From Clostridium drakei (GTDB lineage Bacteria; Bacillota; Clostridia; Clostridiales; Clostridiaceae), in assembly GCF_000633595.2 (NCBI RefSeq), contig NZ_JIBU02000013.1:62001-126000 (forward strand): a stretch of 64,000 bases of DNA, written 5' to 3'. Both the position numbers and the translations under genes were made by a program. The notes beneath the pieces were generated by a model that saw nothing but the letters and a program-made list of their open reading frames with translations, searched no databases and was not told the origin of the DNA. Numbering within the stretch: the first letter of the stretch is position 1; each line of letters starts with the position of its first letter. Below, one piece after another: positions 53,798-61,982 of this stretch.

Positions 53798-54703
53798 TTA
53801 AATATCGTCTAAGAATTTTGTTGCTATAATTGCATTTTGTCCTAATAAGCAAGGAATTTCATCAATTATAGGGTAAGCAAGAAGACTATCTTTCGAATAA
53901 TAAGCATTATCTTTTTGAATAATATTACTTTTAGTGACTGGACAACATAATGGATTTGAAGTTTTTAAATTAGATTCTTTTTTAATTATTATTACTCCTG
54001 TAGGATTTAAAGGATTTAAGCTTGTCTCAAGCAATCTATGCTCAACAATATTATATCCAAGTCCTTTTGCCGTTGAATATAATCTTGTAATATATCCACA
54101 TTTTATCATTCTCTCTTTTGCTTTATCACTTGCAAATTCATAAGCTGGTTCTATCAATATTAAATACTTGTTTGTTATGCGATACAACTCAACAAGAGCA
54201 TCTTTTTCCCTTCCTCCATTGGGCTCAATGGAATGAGAAGTATATACTATATCAATAGAATTATCTTTTAATGGTGTAGAAAATAGATCCGCTGTAAATA
54301 ATTTAACATCATTTATCTTTAACTTTTTCAAAAAATTTCTAGCATATTTAATTCTTGACCAGGATAAATCAAATCCATAACACCGTTGTGGCATTTTTTT
54401 TAGTAAAATCAAAACATTTCCCAATGTTGTTCCATCACCAACGCCAACTTCTAATAATGAATCGTATTCACCTAAGCTATAAATTATATTAGATATATAT
54501 GAACAATACAATTTATACTTATCATTTAATATGGGATCTTTACTATATTCTTCATCATAGCTACCAGATTGAAAATCATAACTAATTAATATATCCTCAA
54601 TTGAATTATTTTTTGCACCATCTATTTTTTTTAAATAACTTATTATATTGCCATTATGTAAATATATTTCCTTAACTTTATTCAAAATACTTATTTTGTC
54701 CAT
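53798..54703 (-). CDS. Class I SAM-dependent methyltransferase with Trm112-like C-terminal domain
   Basis: A 301-residue protein. The methyltransferase motif I LEVGVGDGTTLG spans 84-95, with motif II/III LFTADLFSTPLKDNSIDIVYTSHSIEP. A C-terminal segment (about 245-290, NPLCCPVTKSNIIQKDNAYYSKDSLLAYPIIDEIPCLL) resembles a Trm112p-like zinc-ribbon/beta domain. It may methylate a glycan or flagellin; the substrate is unknown. It is separated from the amidotransferase gene by 220 bp and from maf by 53 bp. The ATG has AGGTGATAAT upstream. Confidence 0.8.
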   Translation of the reverse strand: MDKISILNKVKEIYLHNGNIISYLKKIDGAKNNSIEDILISYDFQSGSYDEEYSKDPILNDKYKLYCSYISNIIYSLGEYDSLLEVGVGDGTTLGNVLILLKKMPQRCYGFDLSWSRIKYARNFLKKLKINDVKLFTADLFSTPLKDNSIDIVYTSHSIEPNGGREKDALVELYRITNKYLILIEPAYEFASDKAKERMIKCGYITRLYSTAKGLGYNIVEHRLLETSLNPLNPTGVIIIKKESNLKTSNPLCCPVTKSNIIQKDNAYYSKDSLLAYPIIDEIPCLLGQNAIIATKFLDDI

Positions 54704-54756
54704 TTTTTATTATCACCTACATATTTATTAAATTTTTATATTTGCATTCGAATTGT

Positions 54757-56595
54757 TTATATAATTAACTTTGACTTCAATTCTTTAATATTATTCACAA
54801 GTAGCTTATTTAAAAATTCTAAATATTTTTCCAACTCCACAGTATACCCTAGTAATATATTTTCCTCACAATCAATTTTTTTTACCTTATCTTTACCTAC
54901 ATATGAATATTTTATAGCAATAGCGCTAAACTTAGTTTTTAATAATTCTGATTTTATATATTCCTTATAAAATGATTTCTCTTCTAATTTATTTTCATAA
55001 CTTTTTATATATTCTAATTCATTTATCAATCTATTTATGCCTAATTTTTTTTCTTTATATTTATGAAATTTTTTTAATCTTTTTTTTCTATCTTCGTTAA
55101 TTTGAGTTAAATTCTCAACTTGTTCTTCTGCATTTAACATCAATTTGATTAATTCTTGCAAATTTTTTTCCTCATCAAATTCTTCATAGATAGAATTTAT
55201 AATGTTATCAATTGGAAAATCATTGGTTAAATCTTCTTTTATAACATCCCTAAATTTTTTATTTTTAGCACCTTCAATTAGTAGTCCAGATGAACTATTT
55301 ATAAAAGACACATCAGTACACTCTTTAATATATTCTTCCATAACATTCTTAAATCCTAATAATGGTATTGTAGTATAAACATCTTCTCCCAAAATATTTT
55401 TTGTTTTGTTAGAATGAAATACTCCAACTGTCTCCATACCATTTAATTTACTCCATGATCCATTAGCATAATACTGATTATCTTTATAACAAAAATCTTG
55501 GCCCAATAATATAATTTTTCTACATCCTAATTTAACAAGAGCATCTAATGCTGTATTAGATATAGAAAATGCACTTATTATAGTTTCAAAGTTTGACTCA
55601 ATTCTACTTTGAAAATAGTTACTCATAGTATCTGTACTCAGAATCATTCTTACTTTTTTTCCTTTATATTCAGGTAATATTCCATCATACAATCTATCCG
55701 AAAAAAATAATGGTGACGCTTCTGTATTAATATTTTGAAATATTTCTTTTTCTTCTTCTGTGCCATCAATTGCAAATCTAAAATGAGGAATAATACCATT
55801 ACTATCTAAAATTTTTATTGCTGAACCTGCTGCTGCTATAATAACTTTATCCTTTAAAAGCTTTAGATCTTCAATATTTCTATCAAGAGAAGCTCCTGCT
55901 GATACTAATATAGCTGGAATATTACTAAATTTATTACAAAATGAGTTAAATGACAAAGCCATCATTTTTCTATTATTTATACTATTCTTAGTCCAATCAT
56001 ATAAGAAATGCTCATTAGTTCCTAAATTAAGTATTACATTTTTCAAAAAATTATTTAAACCCTTATAAATTTTTTCATAATAACCCTCATAAAGAGTTCT
56101 ATAAGATATATTATAAACTATATTAAATTTTTCATAAACATTTTCGAATACTTTTTTTCCTATAATATTTATAACTTGATCTTCTCTAAAGTTTACCACA
56201 AAAGTTACTATGTTTAATTTTCCAACCAAATCTTCAATATCCATATAATGCAACTCTTCTTTAAAAAGATTTAAATCTGGTTCTATTATAATAACTGTTT
56301 TTAATTTTTTGAAATTATTCGCAATATATTCTTTTCCAATACCACATCCAAATCCAAACAAAACAAGGTTTTCAACATCTGATTCTATATTTCGAAACAT
56401 CTCAGAAATTTCTCTATTTTCATCATACAAACTATGAATAAAACATTTTTTTCCATTATTCTCTACTAATAAGTTAAGCTTATCTTCTACCACCTCTACT
56501 TTTGAAGAATACTTAGATTCATCCTTTAATATAGAATTATATAATAGTTTATTATTATATTTTAAGTATCGTAAATTTCTTTCATAAAGATTCAT
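54757..56595 (-). CDS. Motility accessory factor, Maf/DUF115-type flagellin glycosyltransferase
   Basis: A 612-residue Maf protein (DUF115, MptE-like core). The N-terminal Rossmann-like domain has LVLFGFGCGIGKEYI. The central DUF115 domain (about 210-370) has PAILVSAGASLDRNIEDLKLLKDKVIIAAAGSAIKILDSNGI, typical of Maf, then ISNTALDALVKLGCRKIILLGQDFCY. The C-terminus is a long helical region. Maf proteins transfer CMP-activated pseudaminic or legionaminic acid to Ser/Thr of flagellin before export. Placement between the sugar genes and flagellin fits. AGGAGG precedes the ATG. Confidence 0.9.
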   Translation of the reverse strand: MNLYERNLRYLKYNNKLLYNSILKDESKYSSKVEVVEDKLNLLVENNGKKCFIHSLYDENREISEMFRNIESDVENLVLFGFGCGIGKEYIANNFKKLKTVIIIEPDLNLFKEELHYMDIEDLVGKLNIVTFVVNFREDQVINIIGKKVFENVYEKFNIVYNISYRTLYEGYYEKIYKGLNNFLKNVILNLGTNEHFLYDWTKNSINNRKMMALSFNSFCNKFSNIPAILVSAGASLDRNIEDLKLLKDKVIIAAAGSAIKILDSNGIIPHFRFAIDGTEEEKEIFQNINTEASPLFFSDRLYDGILPEYKGKKVRMILSTDTMSNYFQSRIESNFETIISAFSISNTALDALVKLGCRKIILLGQDFCYKDNQYYANGSWSKLNGMETVGVFHSNKTKNILGEDVYTTIPLLGFKNVMEEYIKECTDVSFINSSSGLLIEGAKNKKFRDVIKEDLTNDFPIDNIINSIYEEFDEEKNLQELIKLMLNAEEQVENLTQINEDRKKRLKKFHKYKEKKLGINRLINELEYIKSYENKLEEKSFYKEYIKSELLKTKFSAIAIKYSYVGKDKVKKIDCEENILLGYTVELEKYLEFLNKLLVNNIKELKSKLII

Positions 56596-56607
56596 ACAAT
56601 TTTCCTC

Positions 56608-56883
56608 CTACTTACACACTTCAATTTTATGAATAAGAGGTTCTAATTCATATTTTAAAATATCACTATATATTAAATAGTCTTTATTTTCTAAAGATAT
56701 GTTCATATAATTAAAAATTTCATTCATATTAACAGCATATTCTTGCGGTATACTAGTTAATGCATTTGACAGAGAATTTATTAGACTATTTATATTTTCA
56801 AAAGCGTTTTTAATATCATATTCAAATATTTCATTTTGAATTTCTCTACTTAACTCAAGTATTTCTTTCATCTTTAAATACAC
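56608..56883 (-). CDS. Small helical protein between flagellin and maf
   Basis: A 91-residue acidic, all-helical protein (MKEILELSREIQNEIFEYDIKNAFENINSLINSLSNAL) of a size and composition reminiscent of flagellar export chaperones such as FliS/FliT. I do not recognise the family, so this is only a suggestion from context. GTG (56883) or ATG (56871) could be the start. It lies 12 bp upstream of maf and may be coupled to it. Confidence 0.6.
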   Translation of the reverse strand: MYLKMKEILELSREIQNEIFEYDIKNAFENINSLINSLSNALTSIPQEYAVNMNEIFNYMNISLENKDYLIYSDILKYELEPLIHKIEVCK

Positions 56884-56904
56884 ATCCTTAATAAAATAAT
56901 ATTC

Positions 56905-56938
56905 ATTTAAAAAGGTCAGAGATAGCTCTCTGACCTTT
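56905..56938 (-). terminator. Terminator after flagellin 1
   Basis: An 11-bp stem AAAGGTCAGAG/CTCTGACCTTT (56911-56921 and 56928-56938) is followed on the minus strand by TTTTTAAATG. Read-through could feed the small helical gene and maf. Confidence 0.75.
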
Positions 56939-56946
56939 ATTAATTA

Positions 56947-59787
56947 TTATCTTAACAACTGTAATACTTGCTCTGGTTGTGATTTTGCTTGTGCAAGCAT
57001 TGCTTGAGAAGCTTGTGAAAGTATGTTGTTCTTTGAGTACTCTGTCATTTCCTTAGCCATATCAACATCTCTAATTCTTGATTCTGATGCTGTTAAGTTT
57101 TCTGATGAAGTTCCTAAGTTATTTATTGTATGCTCTAATCTATTCTGGAATGCACCAAGTTTAGCTCTTTCACTTGATACTGCTTCTAATGCATTATTTA
57201 CTACACTAATTGCAGTTTCAGCTCCAGTTTGAGTAGATATATCTATAGAACCAAGTTTCAATGACTTCGTTGACATTTCATTTATATCAATATTCATAGT
57301 TTGTCCTTGGTTAGCACCGATATGAGAAACTAATGAAGAATCAGAAGCTGCATCCTGTGCTTCCTGTGTAACTGTTACAGAACCAAACATTCTGTTAAAT
57401 CCTGAAACTGTTGATGTATCTGTAGCAGATTTTTGAGCTGATAATTTCATATTACTTAAATCATTCTTTGCACCTGCTGCACCAGTAATATTTATTGTAC
57501 CATTAGTAGCATCTAATGAGATTACTGCATCCTTTAATTCTGGAGTATTTCTCATTGAATTTAATAAATCACCTACTGTTGTTGAATTTGTAACAGTAAA
57601 ATCTGTAGATTTAATTTCAGAACCATTTTGTGTTCCTGAGAATTTAATAACATTTCCTGCTGTAAGTCCTAAATTATTTCCGTCTTTATCAACTAAATCT
57701 GATAGCTTAGTTGAAGTGTCCAAAGTTTGCTTAATTGCATCAGCACCAGCAACAGCAGTATTATTTAAAGTTGGGCTCACAGTTGCTTTAGTATCTTGTG
57801 TTGCATCCCCTAAAATATTCTTTACAAAAGTCTGACCAGCAGCATCCTTCATTTCAAAGTTTGAAGCTCCTGCATTAACTGTAAATTTTAAAGTTTCCTT
57901 AGTACCAATTGTAGTACTAACTGTAATAGCATTGGCACCAAAAGCTTTGTCTAATTGTGATTGTAATGCTTTAACAATAGCATCTCTAGAAGATTTCTTT
58001 TCTGCTACACCATTAGTATTTATACCCAAAGCTTTCTCTTTTGACAAATCAATAATTGCAGATTTATTTCCTAAAGTTACTGTTGTTTTTGTATCTGTTG
58101 CTGTAGTAATAAGATCATGACCTGATTTTATATCTGCTCCATTTGTTGCAACATCTATATTTCCAGCACTTCCTGCTAAACCTAATGCTCCTAAAGCAGA
58201 CCTAGCTGCTGTACTTGGAGCCGCTACAACTACAGAAGAATTCAAACCTTTTGTAGCAGATTCAAATTTAATTTTGCCATCTGAATCTAAGCTAGCTTTT
58301 ACTTTTCCAACTAAATCTTTATTACTATTGATTTCACTATTTACTTCATTAACAAGATCTTGCTTTGTAGTATAAGTTCCTGCCTTTAATGTTATTGTAT
58401 TAGCATCTCCACCATTTACAGAAATGTTGAATTGATCATTTACGTTATTAGCAATAACGCTTCCTGCACCTCTTGCCATAGTTGAACTAGTACCTGCCTT
58501 AATTACATTAGCCACGCCTGAAACTTTTTCTGTAGCATTCGCTGTAGCACTACCAAATAATGTTGTAGCTCCAAATCCTGTACCACCATCTGCAGCAGTA
58601 AGTGTAGCTGCATTGAGTCCAGCTTTAGTACTTAAAACGATTTTGCCATCTGAATTCACATTTGCTACAATATTGCCTGTTCCAAATTTTGTATCTAGTG
58701 CACTATTCATTGCAGTAACAATTTCAGCACCAGTCTTACTATCACCTGCAGCAAAACCTAAATCAATAGTAGCTTTTGTACTACCAACAGTTAATTCAAA
58801 CTGATCTGTAGTAGCACTACCAAATGTTATACTAGCACTATTAACATCTAAACCAGTTATTCCAGTTTCTCTATCTGTAGCTTGGAAACCCATTGCTGAT
58901 AAAGCATTATCGGCAGATGTAGTAGTTGATTTTGCAACTGTAAACGTCATATCTCTTCCAGTTTCAGCTGAAGTTATTTGAAGTTTATTATCACTTGTAA
59001 TAGAAACATTTACTTTTTCAAGTTTTGCTTCAGTTACACCAACATTTGCATTTATTGCATCTTGAACTGCCTTTGCAAAGTCTGTTCTGCTGTATCCACC
59101 ATCAGCACTATCAGCTATTTTAACATCAGCCAGTGCAGTTCCATTCACTGTTATATCAAAAGTTGAATTTACACCATCTTTAATAGTAGTTCTTTCTGAT
59201 ACTTCTAATCCTCCAGTTTGAGAATAACCAGTTCCTTCAACAGCAGTAATTGCTTCTTTATTGGTAATTGTATCTCCTGCTTTTAACATAGCTCCAACAG
59301 CATCTATGTCACCAACACCGAATTTACTTGTTGCTGCTTCTGTTCCTTGTGAAGTTTTAGCAGCACTTAAGCTACCATTTAATAATTTCTTTGTGTTGAA
59401 TTCTGTATTTTCAGCTATTCTGTCTATTTCTGATTTTAATTGTGATACTTCTTTTTGCATTTGAGTTCTATCAGAATCTGTTGCAGTATCATTTGATGAT
59501 TGAACGGAAAGCTCTCTCATTCTTTGAAGAATAGATTGAGTTTCATTTAAAGCACCTTCAGCTGTTTGAACCATAGAAATACTGTCTTGAGCATTACTTG
59601 AAGCTTGATTTAAGCCTCTGATTTGTCCTCTCATTTTTTCTGATATTGCAAGACCTGCTGCATCATCACCAGCTCTGTTTATTCTAAGACCTGAAGAAAG
59701 TTTCTCCATAGATTTTGATGTGTTTGAGCTGTTAGCTCCCATTAATCTTTGCGCATTCATTGCGGATAAGTTGTGATTAATTATCAT
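56947..59787 (-). CDS. fliC: Flagellin 1 (large)
   Basis: A 946-residue filament subunit. It has the canonical N-terminus MIINHNLSAMNAQRLMGANSS...SMEKLSSGLRINRAGDDAAGLAISEKMRGQIRGL (D0/D1) and C-terminus LGAFQNRLEHTINNLGTSSENLTASESRIRDVDMAKEMTEYSKNNILSQASQAMLAQ. About 620 residues of Thr/Ser/Ala/Asp-rich surface domains lie between, including repeats of the type 'NDQFNISVxGGxAxTITLxAGxY' and flagellin-IN-like segments. It lacks Cys and any HExxH protease motif. The many surface Ser/Thr are plausible Maf glycosylation sites. The start has AAGGAGGG 7 nt upstream, preceded by a structured leader. Length is about three times a minimal flagellin. Confidence 0.95.
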   Translation of the reverse strand: MIINHNLSAMNAQRLMGANSSNTSKSMEKLSSGLRINRAGDDAAGLAISEKMRGQIRGLNQASSNAQDSISMVQTAEGALNETQSILQRMRELSVQSSNDTATDSDRTQMQKEVSQLKSEIDRIAENTEFNTKKLLNGSLSAAKTSQGTEAATSKFGVGDIDAVGAMLKAGDTITNKEAITAVEGTGYSQTGGLEVSERTTIKDGVNSTFDITVNGTALADVKIADSADGGYSRTDFAKAVQDAINANVGVTEAKLEKVNVSITSDNKLQITSAETGRDMTFTVAKSTTTSADNALSAMGFQATDRETGITGLDVNSASITFGSATTDQFELTVGSTKATIDLGFAAGDSKTGAEIVTAMNSALDTKFGTGNIVANVNSDGKIVLSTKAGLNAATLTAADGGTGFGATTLFGSATANATEKVSGVANVIKAGTSSTMARGAGSVIANNVNDQFNISVNGGDANTITLKAGTYTTKQDLVNEVNSEINSNKDLVGKVKASLDSDGKIKFESATKGLNSSVVVAAPSTAARSALGALGLAGSAGNIDVATNGADIKSGHDLITTATDTKTTVTLGNKSAIIDLSKEKALGINTNGVAEKKSSRDAIVKALQSQLDKAFGANAITVSTTIGTKETLKFTVNAGASNFEMKDAAGQTFVKNILGDATQDTKATVSPTLNNTAVAGADAIKQTLDTSTKLSDLVDKDGNNLGLTAGNVIKFSGTQNGSEIKSTDFTVTNSTTVGDLLNSMRNTPELKDAVISLDATNGTINITGAAGAKNDLSNMKLSAQKSATDTSTVSGFNRMFGSVTVTQEAQDAASDSSLVSHIGANQGQTMNIDINEMSTKSLKLGSIDISTQTGAETAISVVNNALEAVSSERAKLGAFQNRLEHTINNLGTSSENLTASESRIRDVDMAKEMTEYSKNNILSQASQAMLAQAKSQPEQVLQLLR

Positions 59788-59812
59788 AATATTTCCCTCC
59801 TTGATTTTTGCA

Positions 59813-59830
59813 GCACACTTCCTTGTGTAC
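59813..59830 (-). promoter_or_regulatory. CsrA-type binding hairpin in the flagellin leader
   Basis: The minus-strand RNA has the stem GTACAC/GTGTGC (one wobble pair) with loop AAGGAA. The hairpin contains ACAAGGAAGT, which matches nine of ten positions of the published CsrA consensus ACARGGAUGU. It lies about 20 nt upstream of the GGAGGG ribosome site (59795-59800), which itself carries a second GGA. The layout mirrors the two-site CsrA control of B. subtilis hag. Binding is inferred. Confidence 0.65.
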
Positions 59831-59856
59831 CATAATCTTATTTTTTAATTTATAGT

Positions 59857-60017
59857 TAAGCTAAAAAGCTTACTAACGGTTATTTGCTTGAGCTGGCCAG
59901 CTCCATTTTTTGCAATCACTTATATAATAAAGCCTTTTTCGGCTTATTATCCAATCAAAAAAGAGTGCATTCTTTCGCTTACATGGCGTCCTGCCAAACT
60001 GCGAAAATAATCCACTC
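59857..60017 (-). promoter_or_regulatory. Multi-hairpin structured leader between csrA1 and flagellin 1
   Basis: Reading the minus strand there are four nested or consecutive structures. First, 59963-60017: GAGTG/CACTC, TTTCGC/GCGAAA and TGGC/GCCA enclosing loop AGGAC, followed by six T (terminator-like). Second, 59924-59950: ATAATAAGCC pairing with GGCTTTATTAT (one bulge). Third, 59884-59915: TTGC/GCAA around the palindrome GAGCTGGCCAGCTC. Fourth, 59857-59872: TAAGC/GCTTA. The region is much more structured than other gaps and has several GGA motifs. Confidence 0.6.
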
Positions 60018-60060
60018 CTCCTGAGTTTACTTATATTCAATTTTGTAATAAATGGCTTGT

Positions 60061-60234
60061 CTACTTTACTGCAATTTTTTGCTGTTCTTCCCAAACTTCA
60101 CCTCTGGTGATTTTTACATCCTTTGGTGCTTCTATTGCAAGTCTTAAATCTCCTGCATCACTTTTTACAACCTTTACCTTTATACTGTCACCAATTATTA
60201 CATATTCTCCCGGCTTCCTGCCTAAAACTAACAT
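60061..60234 (-). CDS. csrA: Carbon storage/translation regulator CsrA (copy 1)
   Basis: A 57-residue RNA-binding regulator that represses translation of target mRNAs, in Firmicutes mainly flagellin. It has the family start MLVLGRKPGEYVIIGDSIKVKVV, LRLAIEAPKDVKITRGEV with the key RNA-contact Arg, and a short helix WEEQQKIAVK. GGAGGGAG sits 5 nt before the ATG. A second possible start 17 codons upstream (60285) has AGGAGG 6 nt before it and stays in frame. It lies just upstream of flagellin 1, its expected target. The partner antagonist FliW is not in this window. Confidence 0.93.
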   Translation of the reverse strand: MLVLGRKPGEYVIIGDSIKVKVVKSDAGDLRLAIEAPKDVKITRGEVWEEQQKIAVK

Positions 60235-60256
60235 ATTACTCCCTCCTTGAAGCAAT

Positions 60257-60328
60257 AAAAAATGGACGATTAACACACCTATCATCCTCTGCCTCCTGCA
60301 GAATTAGATAAGTCTATTAATCGTCCAT
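60257..60328 (-). promoter_or_regulatory. Putative attenuator in the csrA1 leader with CsrA-like loop motif
   Basis: A perfect 12-bp stem ATGGACGATTAA/TTAATCGTCCAT (60317-60328 and 60262-60273) is followed by TTTTTT on the minus strand. Its 43-nt loop contains a nested hairpin CTGC-AGGAG-GCAG (60289-60301), a GGATG motif and an in-frame ATG (60283-60285). The stem lies about 40 nt downstream of the predicted start of transcription. It therefore looks like a conditional terminator controlling csrA1 and flagellin. Confidence 0.7.
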
Positions 60329-60366
60329 GATTACTTACTTTATATAATTTTACTGTTCTAGTAAGA

Positions 60367-60393
60367 TTTTCGATAAACTAAAAAATTACTTTA
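60367..60393 (-). promoter_or_regulatory. Candidate sigma-28 promoter of csrA1-flagellin
   Basis: On the minus strand, TAAA (60390-60393), exactly 15 bp, then ATCGAAAA (60367-60374), matching five of eight of GCCGATAA. It precedes the attenuator and csrA1. No equally good sigma-28 site is visible directly before flagellin 1, so the two may share one transcript. Confidence 0.45.
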
Positions 60394-60443
60394 TAGCTTA
60401 TGTAAAATTTTTTATGTTTTTAAAAATATTTTTTTATATTATG

Positions 60444-60587
60444 TCAAATTTCTCCCCTTGTTATCTCTATATCTCTGGGAGCCTCTATAGCAAGTCTCAA
60501 TTCACCCTTTAAACTTTTTATAACCTTCACCTTAATTTTGTTATCAATAACTACATATTCTCCTGGCTTCCTGCCTAAAACTAACAT
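60444..60587 (-). CDS. CsrA paralogue lacking the C-terminal helix (copy 2)
   Basis: A 47-residue CsrA: MLVLGRKPGEYVVIDNKIKVKVI...LRLAIEAPRDIEITRGEI, then a stop. The beta-sheet core and the RNA-contact Arg of TRGEI are present, but the C-terminal helix of about ten residues found in copy 1 is missing. TGGAGG lies 7 nt before the ATG. It has its own promoter and is read in the same direction as copy 1, 210 bp away. Roughly three-quarters of positions match copy 1, so it is an older duplicate, either functional with altered affinity or decaying. Confidence 0.85.
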   Translation of the reverse strand: MLVLGRKPGEYVVIDNKIKVKVIKSLKGELRLAIEAPRDIEITRGEI

Positions 60588-60640
60588 ATTTCTACCTCCA
60601 TGTAAAAAATTAGCATTTATCGTTAAAAGCACCAAGGAAT

Positions 60641-60670
60641 ATTATACCTTATTTCATAACAAATTTACAA
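60641..60670 (-). promoter_or_regulatory. Candidate sigma-A promoter of csrA copy 2
   Basis: On the minus strand, TTGTAA (60665-60670) and a perfect TATAAT (60641-60646) are separated by 18 bp. Transcription would start near 60634, about 47 nt before the ATG, which rules out longer upstream starts. Confidence 0.6.
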
Positions 60671-60705
60671 TACATTAGATATATGAAATTTTATACGTCT
60701 TTTTG

Positions 60706-61944
60706 TTAATTCTTGATTAAAATAGTCATATGAGCCATAGTTCCATATCCATTTCCTTTTAAAAGATTAAAAACATGTTTTAAAAATTCTTTATTATGAT
60801 CTATTGCTTTTGTAAAAGCTTGCACAACTTCTATCACTTTATCTGTATTAAATTTTTCTTTGTATAATGAAGCAATGCCAATCAAATGCATTTTAATCAT
60901 AGCATAATGAACTATGAACATTACATAATTGTCAAACATATTATTATACTGTCCTAAAGGAAATAATTTTTTAAAAACGTAGTCTACCAAATAGTTTTCT
61001 AATATATATTCATGCTCCTTCATATAAGGCATATAATATTTTTTGCAGCCTTCACTATACCTTAGTGATATTTTTTCTATAGTAGATTCTCTTGTATAAA
61101 GAATTCCTGTAAGAAATTCTGAGTAACAGTTAAAGTATTTCTTACTTCTATTTCCTGCTAAAATTTTAATGTCACAAAGCTCTTTTAATAATTCCATCTG
61201 CATTGCATCACTACTTGGCATATTTTCTAATATATCTTTAAATTCTCCTGTAACAATTAGCTTAGTGTAATCTTCTATTAATGCTAATACATTTTCCACT
61301 TCATTTTCCTTATAAAGCTCTTGAATTTTTTGATAAAACATTCCGAGTATTATAAGTCTCTCATCAATAGTATAATCTCTTGCTTTTAAAACCTGTATAG
61401 TAAAAGTTCTCAATTTCCAAAAATATTTTTCTGATTTATTTTTAAATTTAAACTCTTGAAAATTAAAATTGTACTCAATAATATTCCTAATATTGCTATT
61501 TTCCTCAATTTCAAAAAAATTAATGCCTTCTTCCTTTAATAAAGCCAGCCTTGCAATTTCCGGACAAGATAATGTAGCTGATCTTTCAAAACTGCCATTT
61601 ACTACATTTACGCTTCTTGGATATGTGGAACATACATTAGATAGATATTTTTCATCCAATACTTCTTGAATGCTACAGAATTTTTTTTCATTTAAAAATG
61701 GACAACAATCATTATCTAACATTTTTATTTTTGCATAATTCTCATTGGTTCCATTTGAACGATTTCTACTTATATATTTTTGTAGTTTTTCTTTTAATTC
61801 TTGGTTCCTCACATTTTTATATTTCATATTGGTTTCTTTATCTATTGCAACATTCCATCCTATACAACAGTTATCTTCACATTGTGCTCCTATACATTTA
61901 AATTCGTTCATATATTCTGGTACAAGTACTTTTCTCTTTTTCAT
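60706..61944 (-). CDS. fliB: Flagellin lysine-N-methylase FliB
   Basis: A 412-residue FliB that methylates surface lysines of flagellin. The conserved cysteines are all present: CIGAQCEDNCCIGWNV (about 14-29), DNDCCPFL, FCSIQ, NVCSTYPR and LSCPEIARL. In studied FliB proteins they bind an iron-sulfur cluster. The ATG at 61944 has GAGGTGA 8 nt upstream; a GTG four codons earlier lies inside that ribosome site and is rejected. It sits between the two flagellin genes, which are its expected substrates. Confidence 0.92.
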   Translation of the reverse strand: MKKRKVLVPEYMNEFKCIGAQCEDNCCIGWNVAIDKETNMKYKNVRNQELKEKLQKYISRNRSNGTNENYAKIKMLDNDCCPFLNEKKFCSIQEVLDEKYLSNVCSTYPRSVNVVNGSFERSATLSCPEIARLALLKEEGINFFEIEENSNIRNIIEYNFNFQEFKFKNKSEKYFWKLRTFTIQVLKARDYTIDERLIILGMFYQKIQELYKENEVENVLALIEDYTKLIVTGEFKDILENMPSSDAMQMELLKELCDIKILAGNRSKKYFNCYSEFLTGILYTRESTIEKISLRYSEGCKKYYMPYMKEHEYILENYLVDYVFKKLFPLGQYNNMFDNYVMFIVHYAMIKMHLIGIASLYKEKFNTDKVIEVVQAFTKAIDHNKEFLKHVFNLLKGNGYGTMAHMTILIKN

Positions 61945-61982
61945 TGTTAGAGTCACCTCATAAAATAAATAATTTTATTTTA

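Noticed and set aside
56947-59787. Enzymatic flagellin (flagellinolysin) because of the large insert
   Set aside because: No HExxH zinc-protease motif occurs in the variable region.
59873-60094. A 73-codon frame between csrA1 and flagellin 1
   Set aside because: It runs through strong RNA hairpins, starts inside csrA1 and has no ribosome site; the region is better read as a structured leader.
60235-60285. The 17-codon N-terminal extension of CsrA copy 1 as the normal start
   Set aside because: All CsrA proteins begin at MLVL/MLIL, and the inner ATG has its own GGAGGG; the extension is more interesting as a regulatory leader frame than as part of the protein.
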